Source of the DNA: Mactra quadrangularis
Lineage: Eukaryota > Mollusca > Bivalvia > Venerida > Mactridae
Reading direction: 5' to 3'
Length of the DNA: 64,000 nucleotides
Assembly: GCA_025267735.1 (NCBI GenBank)
Contig: CM046305.1
Location: forward strand, 35,981,108-36,045,107
Made by a program: the position numbers and the translations under genes. The notes under the pieces are model-generated. The model was not told the origin of the DNA, searched no databases, and saw only the letters and a program-made list of their open reading frames with translations. This document shows, piece after piece, positions 23,499-32,558 of this stretch; position 1 is the stretch's first letter, and every line of letters starts with the position of its first letter.

Positions 23499-24477
23499 AA
23501 ACCCCTCACTTTATCCAGGTGACAGTGACTATCAAAAGCTTCCGGTAGAGGTGGAAGACTCTTTCTGTCATCCTCAGATAGAGCATACAACCGGTTCAAA
23601 GTCTGCAACTTAACCGGGTCCAGCACTGACGCCATAAGCAGGAGCATGCGCCAATGTACCAGGGAGGCAATGCTAACATCACCCTTGCCCAACGTGAACC
23701 TTTTGGGTTCAGGTAGGGCAAGTAACCTACACAGATCCCGCATGGCGGTAACTGTCTCTTGATCAGGCTGCTCCTCCCAAGCCTTATCAGGGAACTGGTC
23801 CACACTCCAGAGGAGAGTGAGAAACTCCTCCAGGGATTGGTGCGCCCCCAAAGCATACCGGCAGGCAAGCTTGAGGGCTTGATGTCTCCTTTCAGCGACA
23901 TCCGCACCAGACAACTGAGGGTTGAAGACTCCAGGAACGTGCGCTACCAACGTATGTCGTTTAGTAGCCACTTGAGTTTTGCACCCCGTCACCAGGCACC
24001 TCTGGGTTAACCTAGGCCCAGGTGACTGAAACCTTGACCTCTTTGCATCACTCAAACCCACCCTGGAAGGTCCTACTTGGTCTGCCCCCGGGCTCTTACC
24101 GCCCCTGCCAGCCGGTTTAAGGGCTTCAGCATAGGACCCCTTACCCGACACTCCACCGGATGACCTATAATGACCTGAAACCCCCGAGGATACCCCCGAA
24201 GAGCCTTCCTCACGAGAACTAACCTGTCCAGCTGTTTCAATAACACTGGCCATGGGACGGATCTCTTCCCCCGTTCTCGTGGTCGAGAACCCGAGCCTCT
24301 CTCAAGGTTCTCACTTACTCTCTCCAGAGTGGGATCAGACTGCAGCCTGATGTCCCTACTCCGGCCAGACAACACTGCCTCATGCCTGTTCCTGAGAGGT
24401 CGCAAGCTAAAAATGTTTTTGCTTATCCACTCCCTGGACCTGAACTGCAAAACGTCCAACTCGTTTGCCAAGTTCAT
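23480..24477 (-). CDS. Retroelement ORF3: C2H2-like motif, truncated TatD-like start
   Basis: Two overlapping minus frames (24477-24073, then 24253-23480) form one decayed ORF downstream of the integrase. Visible in order are an Arg-rich N-terminus, a Ser/Gly-rich linker, a C2H2-like motif (CLVTGC followed by HTLVAH, spacing C-x4-C-x8-H-x4-H), a helical middle (SLEEFLTLLWSVDQF, ALPEPKRFTLGKGDVSIASL), and PPLPEAFDSHCHLDK. The FDSHCHLD string matches the metal-binding start of TatD-family DNases. It is followed at once by the junction with the DUF6589 remnant at about 23505, so the nuclease body is absent. A GC-rich composition sets it apart from the host. That the ORF once carried a whole TatD domain is inference. 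Confidence 0.6.
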
Positions 24478-24689
24478 AAACCATAACCTATAAACCTTAG
24501 GCCTCTACCTAGCCACTTCCACCTGCCTTATAAGCACCACCAGACCATCTGGTTCGGTCGCCAAACACACCTCCCTAGCCAACGTCCTAGGGGGAGCCAA
24601 CATTTCCTTCTTAGATTTCTCTTTAATCCACCGTAACGGCATCCTGAAATATACGGAAAAGAGAACCATACTTTATTACCTCCCATTAC

Positions 24690-24800
24690 TGCCCTCTTCG
24701 CAGGCAGTCCGGACACTTGTAAATTTTTAATATTTAATGTCAACACACGAGCCATGGTACCACGCGTCACACCGGTCACATTGGATCATGAACCTGCCAC
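24690..24800 (-). other. PHD-finger-like segment after the integrase
   Basis: The integrase frame ends with GRFMIQCDRCDAWYHGSC, the core of a PHD finger (CxxC, then W-x-H-x2-C). After a stop, another frame continues with YKCPDC, matching the last CxxC pair. The first CxxC pair expected upstream is not intact. PHD fingers read histone tails; one here would be expected to guide integration, by analogy with chromodomains of chromoviruses (inference). Confidence 0.6.
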
Positions 24801-25898
24801 TCTGAACACGTACGATGATAGCTTGGCAATCACCACCCCTGGGCCTTTCCATGGAGGAGACAGTTTTTTGCACTTCCCCTTCCTTCATAGCCGCTGAGTC
24901 CAGCAAGTATACCTGGTCTCCTACCTTGTACCCTCGCTCAAGTAACCTTAAGTCATAGTTATGCTTCATATGCTTAGACTCAGTCTTCATGTTTTTCCGA
25001 GCCAATTCATGAGCCGCCCGCATTCCCTCCACCAACTGTTCCAAATAGCCGTCAGAATCATGTTTTTCCCCCTGAGCCACAGGGAACATAAGGTGAGCTG
25101 GCGTGTTAACTTCCCTTCCCAACATTAACCTGTTAGGCGTGAACCCAGTCATTCTATTAACCGATGACCTCAACGCCCCCGCAATTTGCTGTATATGCAA
25201 ATCCCACTGGTTTTGAGACCTGCCTATAAAGCACCTAATGGCGTCCATTAGTGTCCGGTTATAACGTTCCACCTGGCCGTTAGCAGATGGCCTGTACGGT
25301 GTAGTCCTTGCTTTATGAATTTCCAACACCTTACATATTTCTGTGAACAGCTTTGACTCAAAATTCCGCCCCTGATCTGAAAATATCTCAATAGGCATAC
25401 CAAACCTTGAGAAAAAAAACATTCACCACGGCCCTAGCTGTTGTCTCTGCGGTTTGGTATACATTCAACCCATTTAGTGAATTGATCAACGATCATTAAA
25501 ACATATTCATTGCCCCTTGGAAGTGGCCCCAAAAAGTCAATATGTACCCTTTCCATGGGTGACCCCGCCTGGTATTCTGTCAGACTGCATTTTTCCTGCC
25601 TATCTGACTTCCTATTTTTGTTGCAAACTAAGCATTCTGAAACGAATTTCTTAACATCCCTTCCCAACCCATACCAGGCAAACCTTTCTTTCATCCGTTC
25701 TTTTGTTCTTTGTACCCCCTGATGACCAGCCGCAGGAATATCATGATTGAGCAGCATTGCCTCACTACGATACTGCTCAGGTAAAACAAGACGAAGGGAC
25801 GCCTGCTCTTGATCTTGCCTATACACTACCCCGTTGATCAGACTGAAGCGTTCTTTATCAAGCCAATATGTTTTTACGGTCGGGCTGGCGCGGAACAA
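24727..25898 (-). pseudogene. Retroelement integrase, frameshifted
   Basis: The 25898-25434 part holds the zinc-binding HHCC region (H...GHQGVQRTKERMKER...CLVCNKN) and the first catalytic Asp (VHIDFLGPLPRGNEY). The 25422-24727 part holds the second Asp (IFSDQGRNF) and the Glu (YRPSANGQVERYNRT), completing D,D-35-E. A frame change near 25430, beside a run of eight T on the minus strand, separates them. The C-terminus has KVGDQVYLLD, then a second frame change at about 24860. It leads into the PHD-like segment. Confidence 0.8.
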
Positions 25899-26530
25899 GT
25901 CGGCAGATTCCGGAATTGAGATATGCGATACTTAACTTTTTGAAAGAAATAAATGTTTATAATAAGATATAGAGCTTTACATCATTAATTTCGTTTGAAT
26001 TAATAGTATCATTGATTGCTTTCGGCGCGATATGACCTTTTTGTGTTGGTGAGCCGTAAAACCCAAACAAACCGGAATTGAGCCATCCTGTAGCCACGCA
26101 ATGATAAAGTTCATATCCCCATCTTCCCTCTGAGCTCTCGATAAGTCCTCAACTGAAAAACCCCAACAACTTAACCCCTCACTAACCGGCCTCCTTGGAG
26201 GCGGATCGGATGTACCATCCAACGACGCTTCAGCTCTACCAACCCCCCCCCCTTACTGGCCCTAGTAGTGACTATATTAACATCCACCACCTCGGCCTCA
26301 AACACATTATTCCCAGGGACATCCCATGGTATATTGTTGAAATCGCTCTCCAACATTATTTGTTCTACCAGTCCCGGCCTAGGTTCATGACATGATACAC
26401 TACGTGACTGAGTAACCGAAACATTGTGCACCTGACAGCCGCCCCCAAGGCAATGGAATTGACACCCTGTTCACCGCCAATGATGTTCCCCGTACCACTT
26501 TCCGGAAACTGACACTCAGTAGAGGAGTCA
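25899..26530 (-). pseudogene. Retroelement spacer between RNase H and integrase
   Basis: Degenerate pol connection region. One readable piece (SVEDLSRAQREDGDMNFIIA, about 26140) is the usual segment before Gypsy integrase. The remainder is broken by stops and homopolymer C runs. Confidence 0.5.
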
Positions 26531-27554
26531 TTATGGTCCATAACCCCCCCAACCAAGCCCCCCAGTCGCCAATGGTACAACATCGTCGACAACTTCACTG
26601 AAGGACCCCCAGTCCTCCACCGCCTTTGTACAATACCGGCATCCCTTGCATGGCAAATCCCCCAGATCTATACCCATCCTGAAACCTCCACAGCCACCCC
26701 TGTCCCCGTTAGGTCTCCTAGACAAAGCGTCTGCATTTCCATGGTTACGACCTGGCCGGTGCTGCAGCACCATATTATACTGAGATAGCTCTTCCAGCCA
26801 TTTTGTAAATTGCCCCTGAGGTTCGTGAAAACCCATTAACCAACGGAGACTAGCATGATCAGTGCGCAAAATGAACGGATTTCCCAGGAGATAATGTCTG
26901 AATTGACGCGTAAACCGAACTACTGCTAGTAGTTCCTTTCTTGTGACGCAATAACGACGTTGCTCTTTAGTGAGGGCAAAGCTCCCATAAGCTACTACCC
27001 GCTCTTGACCATCCTGCACTTGCGACAATTGTGCGCCAACAGAATTGTCGGATCCGTCCGTATCTAAAATAAATTCCCCTTCTCGTAAGAGTAAGGCTAA
27101 CAGAGGCGGGCTGGTTAAGACCCCCCTTTAACCCCTGAAACGCCTGTTCCTGCTCCCCCCCACACACAAAAAAAGCCTTTTGGATGTACATTTCCCTACC
27201 AGCCGTGAAGAGCCTTACCTCCTTGATTTTCTCGGCCTTACTTTTGATTTTACAAAAGACTTTGTCCGAAAATATAGACACTTGAGCTGCTGTGTCCACC
27301 ACTGCCTTGACCGGCACCCCCTCTACCATGATCGTAAGGGTGAACTGGGAGGCTGACCTAACCTGACACACTATAACCGGATTTTCTTGGCTACAATGTT
27401 CATACGAGACTCTAGCTGTCCCCACCTCCTCTATTCCGAACTTATCATTATCTAAATTTCGGCCTTTGTTAACATCGTTCACCCTCATAGCCGGGGATTG
27501 ACCGCCTTCACCGGCCCCTGCTCTTTTAAAGCCTTGGCTGCGCATTCTGGACAT
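26531..27554 (-). pseudogene. Retroelement protease joined to RNase H; RT core missing
   Basis: The upstream frame has an aspartic-protease-like motif, VKAVVDTAAQVSIFSD (DTA in place of the common DTG/DSG). After VRLFTAGREMYI it passes directly to EQEQAFQGLK, the connection just before RNase H. No YxDD box or other RT finger/palm motif lies between. The next frame has RNase H features: LDTDGSD (partly out of frame), KELLAVV, LRTDHASLRWLM and GNADALSRRP. An internal deletion of roughly the size of the RT core is the simplest reading. Confidence 0.75.
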
Positions 27555-28539
27555 TCTTTTTTGAAATGCCCCTTTTTACAAAAGTAACACACCTTCGACT
27601 TAACCGACACGCTATTCCTTGGTTTCGTTCCCCCAGGCGCGGATAACTGCTCCATACGAGCTTCGAGCTTCCGTATACTTTCCCTCAGATCAGTCGTATC
27701 TGGGGTGGGTTGCGTTGGAACCGTCCGTATACAGTACACTAGGTCCCCCCACTTTATCCGCCCCTGCCCTGGGCGTTTTCTTACCAAACAAAGCGCCTTG
27801 GACTTGTTGGTATTTCCTTATGGTCAGCACTGCCTCCTGCATGCTGGTCAGCTCAAGCATCAAAACATGCTGGCCAGCTGGTTTATCAACCAGCGCCATG
27901 CAGACCCTGCTTACCGCTTGACACGTCACGAATGTCTTCAAGCCCGCGAAAAGCCTTACTAGCAAGCGACATAACTCGATCGGCAAAATCTTCCAATTTC
28001 TCGGACGGATTTTGCTTAGCCTGATTGAACTCGGCCTGTGCCGCCCCTGGCAATTGCCTTTCCTCGAACTGCGCCTCAAATTTGACCACGATGTCGGCAA
28101 ACGATGATATCAAACCCCGATCATTCAATATCACGAAATAATCCATGGCCTTCCCCGCCAAGCACCAACACAAACTGTCAATTTTCTCCGCCTCAGCCCA
28201 ATCACAAGTGCGGGCATATCTGGTGAACTTGAGGTAAACAGCTTCCCAACTACCCTCCCCAGAAAATGAAACATGCTTCGGCATGGACTGTACACTGGTC
28301 TTGGCCCTATCCTTACCCAAACATTCTTTTTCCCACAATATATCACCTGAAGCCACAGATGACCTCCATTCCGAACCCAAGCACTCCAATTTTGGTAGCA
28401 CTTCCGGTTCACAAGGTGTAGCAGTCATCCTTGGTTTGATGAAATCCTGGGGCGTGGTCAGCTCCGGCCTGGGGTAAGCAAACATAGGTTCCCTATATCT
28501 ACCACCCAATTCCGGCATGGTCCTGTCCCCCCCTCTCAT
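27485..28539 (-). pseudogene. Retroelement gag with zinc knuckle
   Basis: The 28539-27886 frame carries a gag-type capsid region (VSFSGEGSWEAVYLKFTRYA ... NPSEKLEDFADRVMSLASKA). A frame change at about 27945 moves to RVCMALVDKPAGQHVLML, and another at about 27780 to the nucleocapsid. The zinc knuckle reads CYFCKKGHFKKEC, one residue shorter between the second Cys and the His than the usual C-x2-C-x4-H-x4-C, so it may itself be damaged. Confidence 0.7.
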
Positions 28540-28622
28540 CTAATCTACTAAACTAGGCCCTCAACCGCCCCCCCCCCCCCAATTCCGTGGTCTGTCCACC
28601 CCTGACCTTGCCTAGGATCGGA

Positions 28623-28913
28623 TCAAGGTCCCTCCAGACCCCCTTTCTGGGCTTCAGCCCCAGTGGGCTGCTCCCCCTCATCTCCCATGTCTCTCTCAGG
28701 CCCAGACCAACACTTACTTTTCGTGAAGTCTATGGCCGACAACTCCTCTTGCGTAAACGCCCTGCGGCAAATCACCGCAAGGATTTCGGGGGTTATATTT
28801 CCCGAGTTTTCCCTAACCAACAGTAGCGCCTCAACCAGCCTACTGTTTACGCCAGGAATTCTCTGCAACTCCTGGGGTCCACTAAAGTTAATCGCCACCT
28901 GCCTGGCCTCCAT
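28623..28913 (-). CDS. Retroelement N-terminal ORF with helix-hairpin-helix-like motif
   Basis: A 96-residue minus frame starts at an ATG 230 bases after the primer-binding site. Its first half reads INFSGPQELQRIPGVNSRLV and then EALLLVRENSGNITPEIL. The L-x2-IPGV-N-x-RLVEAL pattern resembles helix-hairpin-helix DNA-binding motifs (L-x2-LPGVG-x3-A). It then has an acidic, glycine-rich tail. It lies just upstream of gag and may be its N-terminal extension, separated by one frame break. The DNA-binding assignment is inference. Confidence 0.5.
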   Translation of the reverse strand: MEARQVAINFSGPQELQRIPGVNSRLVEALLLVRENSGNITPEILAVICRRAFTQEELSAIDFTKSKCWSGPERDMGDEGEQPTGAEAQKGGLEGP

Positions 28914-29142
28914 CCTTGTTCACACTGGGGCTTCCTCTTGCAATTCACCAATTCACACAAACTCAGGTTAGCTACTCCTGAGTCAGGAGGACAGCAAAGA
29001 TTACAAAGGATCAATCCAAATCACCCTGATTCACTACAATTCTAACAAAATGAGCCTCGCCAGAATCGAAGATTCGGGAGAAAGCCCGCTAAAATCGGCA
29101 AGGACCGATTCTGCAAATTCGGCTAAATCTCCAAAATCCCAA

Positions 29143-29154
29143 CCGCTGCCACCA
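29143..29154 (-). promoter_or_regulatory. Candidate tRNA primer-binding site
   Basis: On the minus strand TGGTGGCAGCGG lies between the candidate LTR and the first ORF. It starts with TGG, complementary to a tRNA CCA end. The primer tRNA was not identified. Confidence 0.55.
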
Positions 29155-29390
29155 ATATAGTAAAAATCAGGTGAATAACTAAATGGTCAACTTACGTTCT
29201 CTGGTGATTACTCACAAGGATGTTTCTATTTCAATACAATATTCGTCGATTTCTCGCTGATCAGATCAGTGTTTCAGTTCGTCCCTAGAACGTCCAAACT
29301 TCAACTGCACATGCGCAGTTCCGCTTTTCCGGTTCTGGCTAAAACCCGGATTTACCTCAATCCGACTATCACAACAGACGTATGTTAACA
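29155..29390 (-). repeat. Candidate 5' LTR of the Gypsy-type element
   Basis: The minus-strand segment starts TGTTAACATACG and ends next to the primer-binding site. It contains the GC-rich AACTGCGCATGTGCAGTTGA block. The 3' terminus does not end in a clean CA and no second LTR exists in the window, so the boundaries are provisional. Confidence 0.4.
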
Positions 29391-29570
29391 AGATTGCATT
29401 ACTGTTTTTACCGTAATTAGGCTGATTTACATGATTACATGAATATTTAGACCTGAAATTATTATTATTATGTGTAATTTTACTTGGTAGAGTGACAAAT
29501 ATTTTTGACATTTCCGAAAATTTTGATGCGGGAAATCCGACAAACATATGATCAATTTGTTGTTGCCTAA

Positions 29571-30078
29571 GATGAATTTGGACTGAATTATGGCCTTTAT
29601 ATACTAAGAAATTTCTTGGTTAAGTTTTTATGTGCAACAATTTTTTTTGCAACTATTGGAGGGATTCACTTAAAACCTCACACATGTCTACTGGGTTACC
29701 ATTGGAGTTCAAATACCAAGTTACATAACTCTTGGATGAATTTGGACTGAATTATGGCCCTTTTATACTTAGAAAAATTTTTTGGTTAAGTTTTAGGTGC
29801 AACAGTTTATCTTTGCAACTACTGAAGGAATTCACTTGAAACTTCACACCTGTCAGCCCCTATAGACTGTCTATAGGGGTACTAATTGACGTTAAATACC
29901 TAGTTACATAACTCTAGCAAGAATTTTGACTGAATTATGGCCCTCTAATACTTAGATTTTTTTGGTTGAAATTTTTGTTGCAACATTTTATTCCAGCATG
30001 AGTTTCGATTGGTTGTTGCTGTTGTTTACACGAATACCTGAAATAGTCGAGCGTGCTGTCCGTGGACTGCTCTTGTTA
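29571..30078 (+). mobile_element. Mollusc-type tandem-core element with GACTGCTCTTGTT end
   Basis: Three diverged units start near 29571, 29733 and 29917, each with GACTGAATTATGGCC and a TGCAAC(T/A) block. The end reads AGTCGAGCGTGCTGTC ... GACTGCTCTTGTT, a short hairpin followed by CTTGTT. The same 3' end closes 36698-37536. Confidence 0.65.
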
Positions 30079-30439
30079 ATGTTTTGCCCTTATAAGGATT
30101 GAATATTTCTATAATATTTTCGTCAGACATAAAGGAGAATGAGTACATTATAAAAAACATAAAAAGTCATTTTCGGCAAAAATGGCAGCTAGTAAATGAC
30201 AAAGCCTTTGTCTCTGTTATAGAACCAGGTCAGCCAGTAATTGTACATGCAGTTTTCTTGGCTGCTATGTAAATTTGCATTGATCAAACATGACATTGTT
30301 TTTGTGCATGTAAGTCAAGGTTTTTATGCTTGTTTTTAGTTTTAAACTCTATATTTCTGCATCATGACTTGGACCAATTTTCTAGCAGTTTTCAAAGCCA
30401 ACATAATATATTGTACATTTTATAGTTTATATCCTTATC

Positions 30440-30556
30440 TCACCGACCCTCAGGACTGCCAGACATTGAAGAGAAGACATTATTCCAAACAAGACTGACA
30501 GGCCTCACCCTTGCCGAAGGCCTGTTCTAATCTAAAGCAGATGATGATGATCTTCA
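30440..30556 (+). repeat. Probable LINE 3' end with GAT tail
   Basis: GGCCTGTTCTAATCTAAAGC followed by AGATGATGATGATC resembles the 3' terminus of CR1/L2-like LINEs that end in a trinucleotide tail. No open reading frame remains upstream. Confidence 0.4.
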
Positions 30557-30643
30557 TTGTTTTATTTACTACATAAACCTTCCAAATATTCTTATTGATG
30601 ATATTGAAGTTTTACATTAATTAACTGACTATCTCCTCTGTCT

Positions 30644-31039
30644 CAATCTGATTAAAACCCGATCTAAAATTTACCACTCGCCTACTCGCTAATTTAGATC
30701 TGGCTTTTTCAAACGAGCGTCACGTTCAGGTGACCTTTTCTCATCAGAATATTAATGATGAAATTGTTATGATATGTAACTTGTTTACATCGTCTAAGTC
30801 ACGCAATTTGAAATGAGCCGTCTAATTGCAGACTGTGAATAATACTGCTGTAAAATTAGCTTGCAAACCTTGGTCTAAAAATAGAAATTACGAAATCTAA
30901 ATGTTATTAATCGTGTTTCGTCTAGATGAAAGCTAAGCATTGATTAGTCCACATAAAGGTCATATCGACGTGACCCTCCATTGAGATAGTAGAGATCCTG
31001 TACGACAATGCTCTACAGGATATCTGTTTACGGAGATTG
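30644..31039. mobile_element. Deletion derivative of the 9-bp-TSD transposon
   Basis: The left end CAATCTGATTAAAACC and right end GTTTACGGAGATTG match those of 14870-16198. CCTCTGTCT flanks both sides (30635-30643, 31040-31048). The coding part is lost, and the subterminal block with TCTAGATGAAAGCTAAGCAT is retained. Confidence 0.85.
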
Positions 31040-31305
31040 CCTCTGTCTTAATATTGATTTAATTGTTTGTTTGTTCTTTGTATGTTATAGTTGAAAATAA
31101 ATATTGTTCAAACCTTATTTAATCTAGGAAATATATATATTGATGTTAAGTATATGTTTCAGTCAATCTCATATCTATCTGAGCCTTTGTATCACCAAGG
31201 CTAAGCATTCAGTATTAAATTGATAGATCATAAACGTACCATGGATTATTTACCCATCATTTTGAGATTGAAGCTTAATATACTTGTAATAAGAATTGTA
31301 ACTAT

Positions 31306-31732
31306 GGGCACGTTCCGTTAGGCAATCGCTATGTAGCACTTTGTAGTCATTTCCTAGGGACTGGTTTGCCATGATCGAGCATATTGAATCGCTAGCTAGC
31401 GATACATAGCAAGTTTTTTCTTGCTAGCAGTATCATTCAGAATGTTTCTGCCTTTTTCAAACTGGCTGCCCCCTGTGGGAATGTGTTTCTTTTTCAAGAA
31501 TACTGATATATATTTCATTTCATGCATATAATTTGTCAAAGCGGTTAAATAGAATAGTCATGGTGAAAAATGATTTGAATATTTTTCATTTGTTGCAACT
31601 CTGAACTTTTTGTTTTAGAAAGTCGCCATCTTGGATTTGCTAGTTTAAAGCAAACCGTTCCGTAGACCTCTTATGCTACAATAAATCGCTTTCAAAAAGC
31701 GCTAGCTAGCAATCGCCTTGCGGAACGTGCCC
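31306..31732. mobile_element. Harbinger-like MITE with GGGCACGTTCCG ends
   Basis: Inverted termini of about 26 bases (GGGCACGTTCCG-NNAGGC-AATCGCTA-like) bound 427 non-coding bases. TAT lies outside both ends, which suggests a 3-bp duplication, though Harbinger elements prefer TWA. Confidence 0.7.
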
Positions 31733-32219
31733 TATATCATATGTTATTTATTGTTTTATTTTGTTATAGAGCTATAAATGTCAATAAATGGATGAAAAAA
31801 AAACGAAATTGTTTTTTGTCTTTTGTTATTCTGTTTAAATAACTACTAATACCATAATAAAACAATTTGGCCTGCATGAAATTCTACCAAGGGCTGTTCT
31901 GCAAGGCTTCGTTTTGTATCTCCATAGAAGATTTCTTACAAAAAGGTCTGCAATGTAGCAAACTAAATCTATTTGTTACAAATTTCTATCATGCTTGCCC
32001 AAAAAATTTCGGAACACCTCTGCTTTTCAAATTGACTGTCCCCATGGTGAACAGGTTTCTTTTTCCAGAGAGCTGACATAATTCATGCATGGATTTTATT
32101 GCAGTAGTTAAAGTTAATAAGTGTGGTAATAATTAATTATTATGATTTGCAATTTTTTCAATTCTGAACCTTTTGAAGAAGTCGCAATTTTGGATATTCT
32201 AGGTTAATGCTAAACTGTT

Positions 32220-32376
32220 ATAGTCCTGTTTTATTAACCTGTCACACATGAATGTAATATCATGGTGTGTACACACTCTTAATCTAGTTTACTGACTATA
32301 AAATAGAGAGTTTGTTTTAGAGTGTGTACACACTATGAAATTATGTATGAGTGACTGGTAAATATAATAGGACTAT
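32220..32376. mobile_element. Small MITE made almost wholly of inverted repeats
   Basis: Imperfect inverted repeats of about 60 bases run from ATAGTCCTGTTTTATT to GTGTGTACACACTCT and back, with a loop of about 35 bases. GTGTACACAC is itself palindromic. No coding content. It lies about 180 bases upstream of the GLE1 start codon. Confidence 0.7.
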
Positions 32377-32558
32377 GCTTTTTTAAATATTTCTTCATTT
32401 TAAACTTGCTATTCTATGACCACTTTACGTGATATTACTTTACACCGCTTTTCATTACTCGTCATTACAGTATTTAGGTAGTTCCATCTTCAGCGGTACA
32501 AAGTGAAACGAAACAACCTATAACCTGATAATTTTGATTTTTTATGTCAACATAATAA

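Larger units (their letters stand above)
23505..29390 (-). mobile_element. Decayed Gypsy-type LTR retroelement with extra domains
   Basis: On the minus strand: candidate 5' LTR (29390-29155), primer-binding site (29154-29143), HhH-like ORF, gag with zinc knuckle, protease, RNase H, integrase, PHD-like segment, and a third ORF. Gypsy order (RNase H before integrase) is clear. Several frameshifts and stops, a missing reverse-transcriptase core and no 3' LTR show it is dead. The right side of the minus-strand order ends abruptly against the DUF6589 remnant. Confidence 0.85.

Noticed and set aside
23596..23907. Second frame inside retroelement ORF3
   Set aside because: A shadow of the 23480-24253 frame, GC-rich and without domain features.
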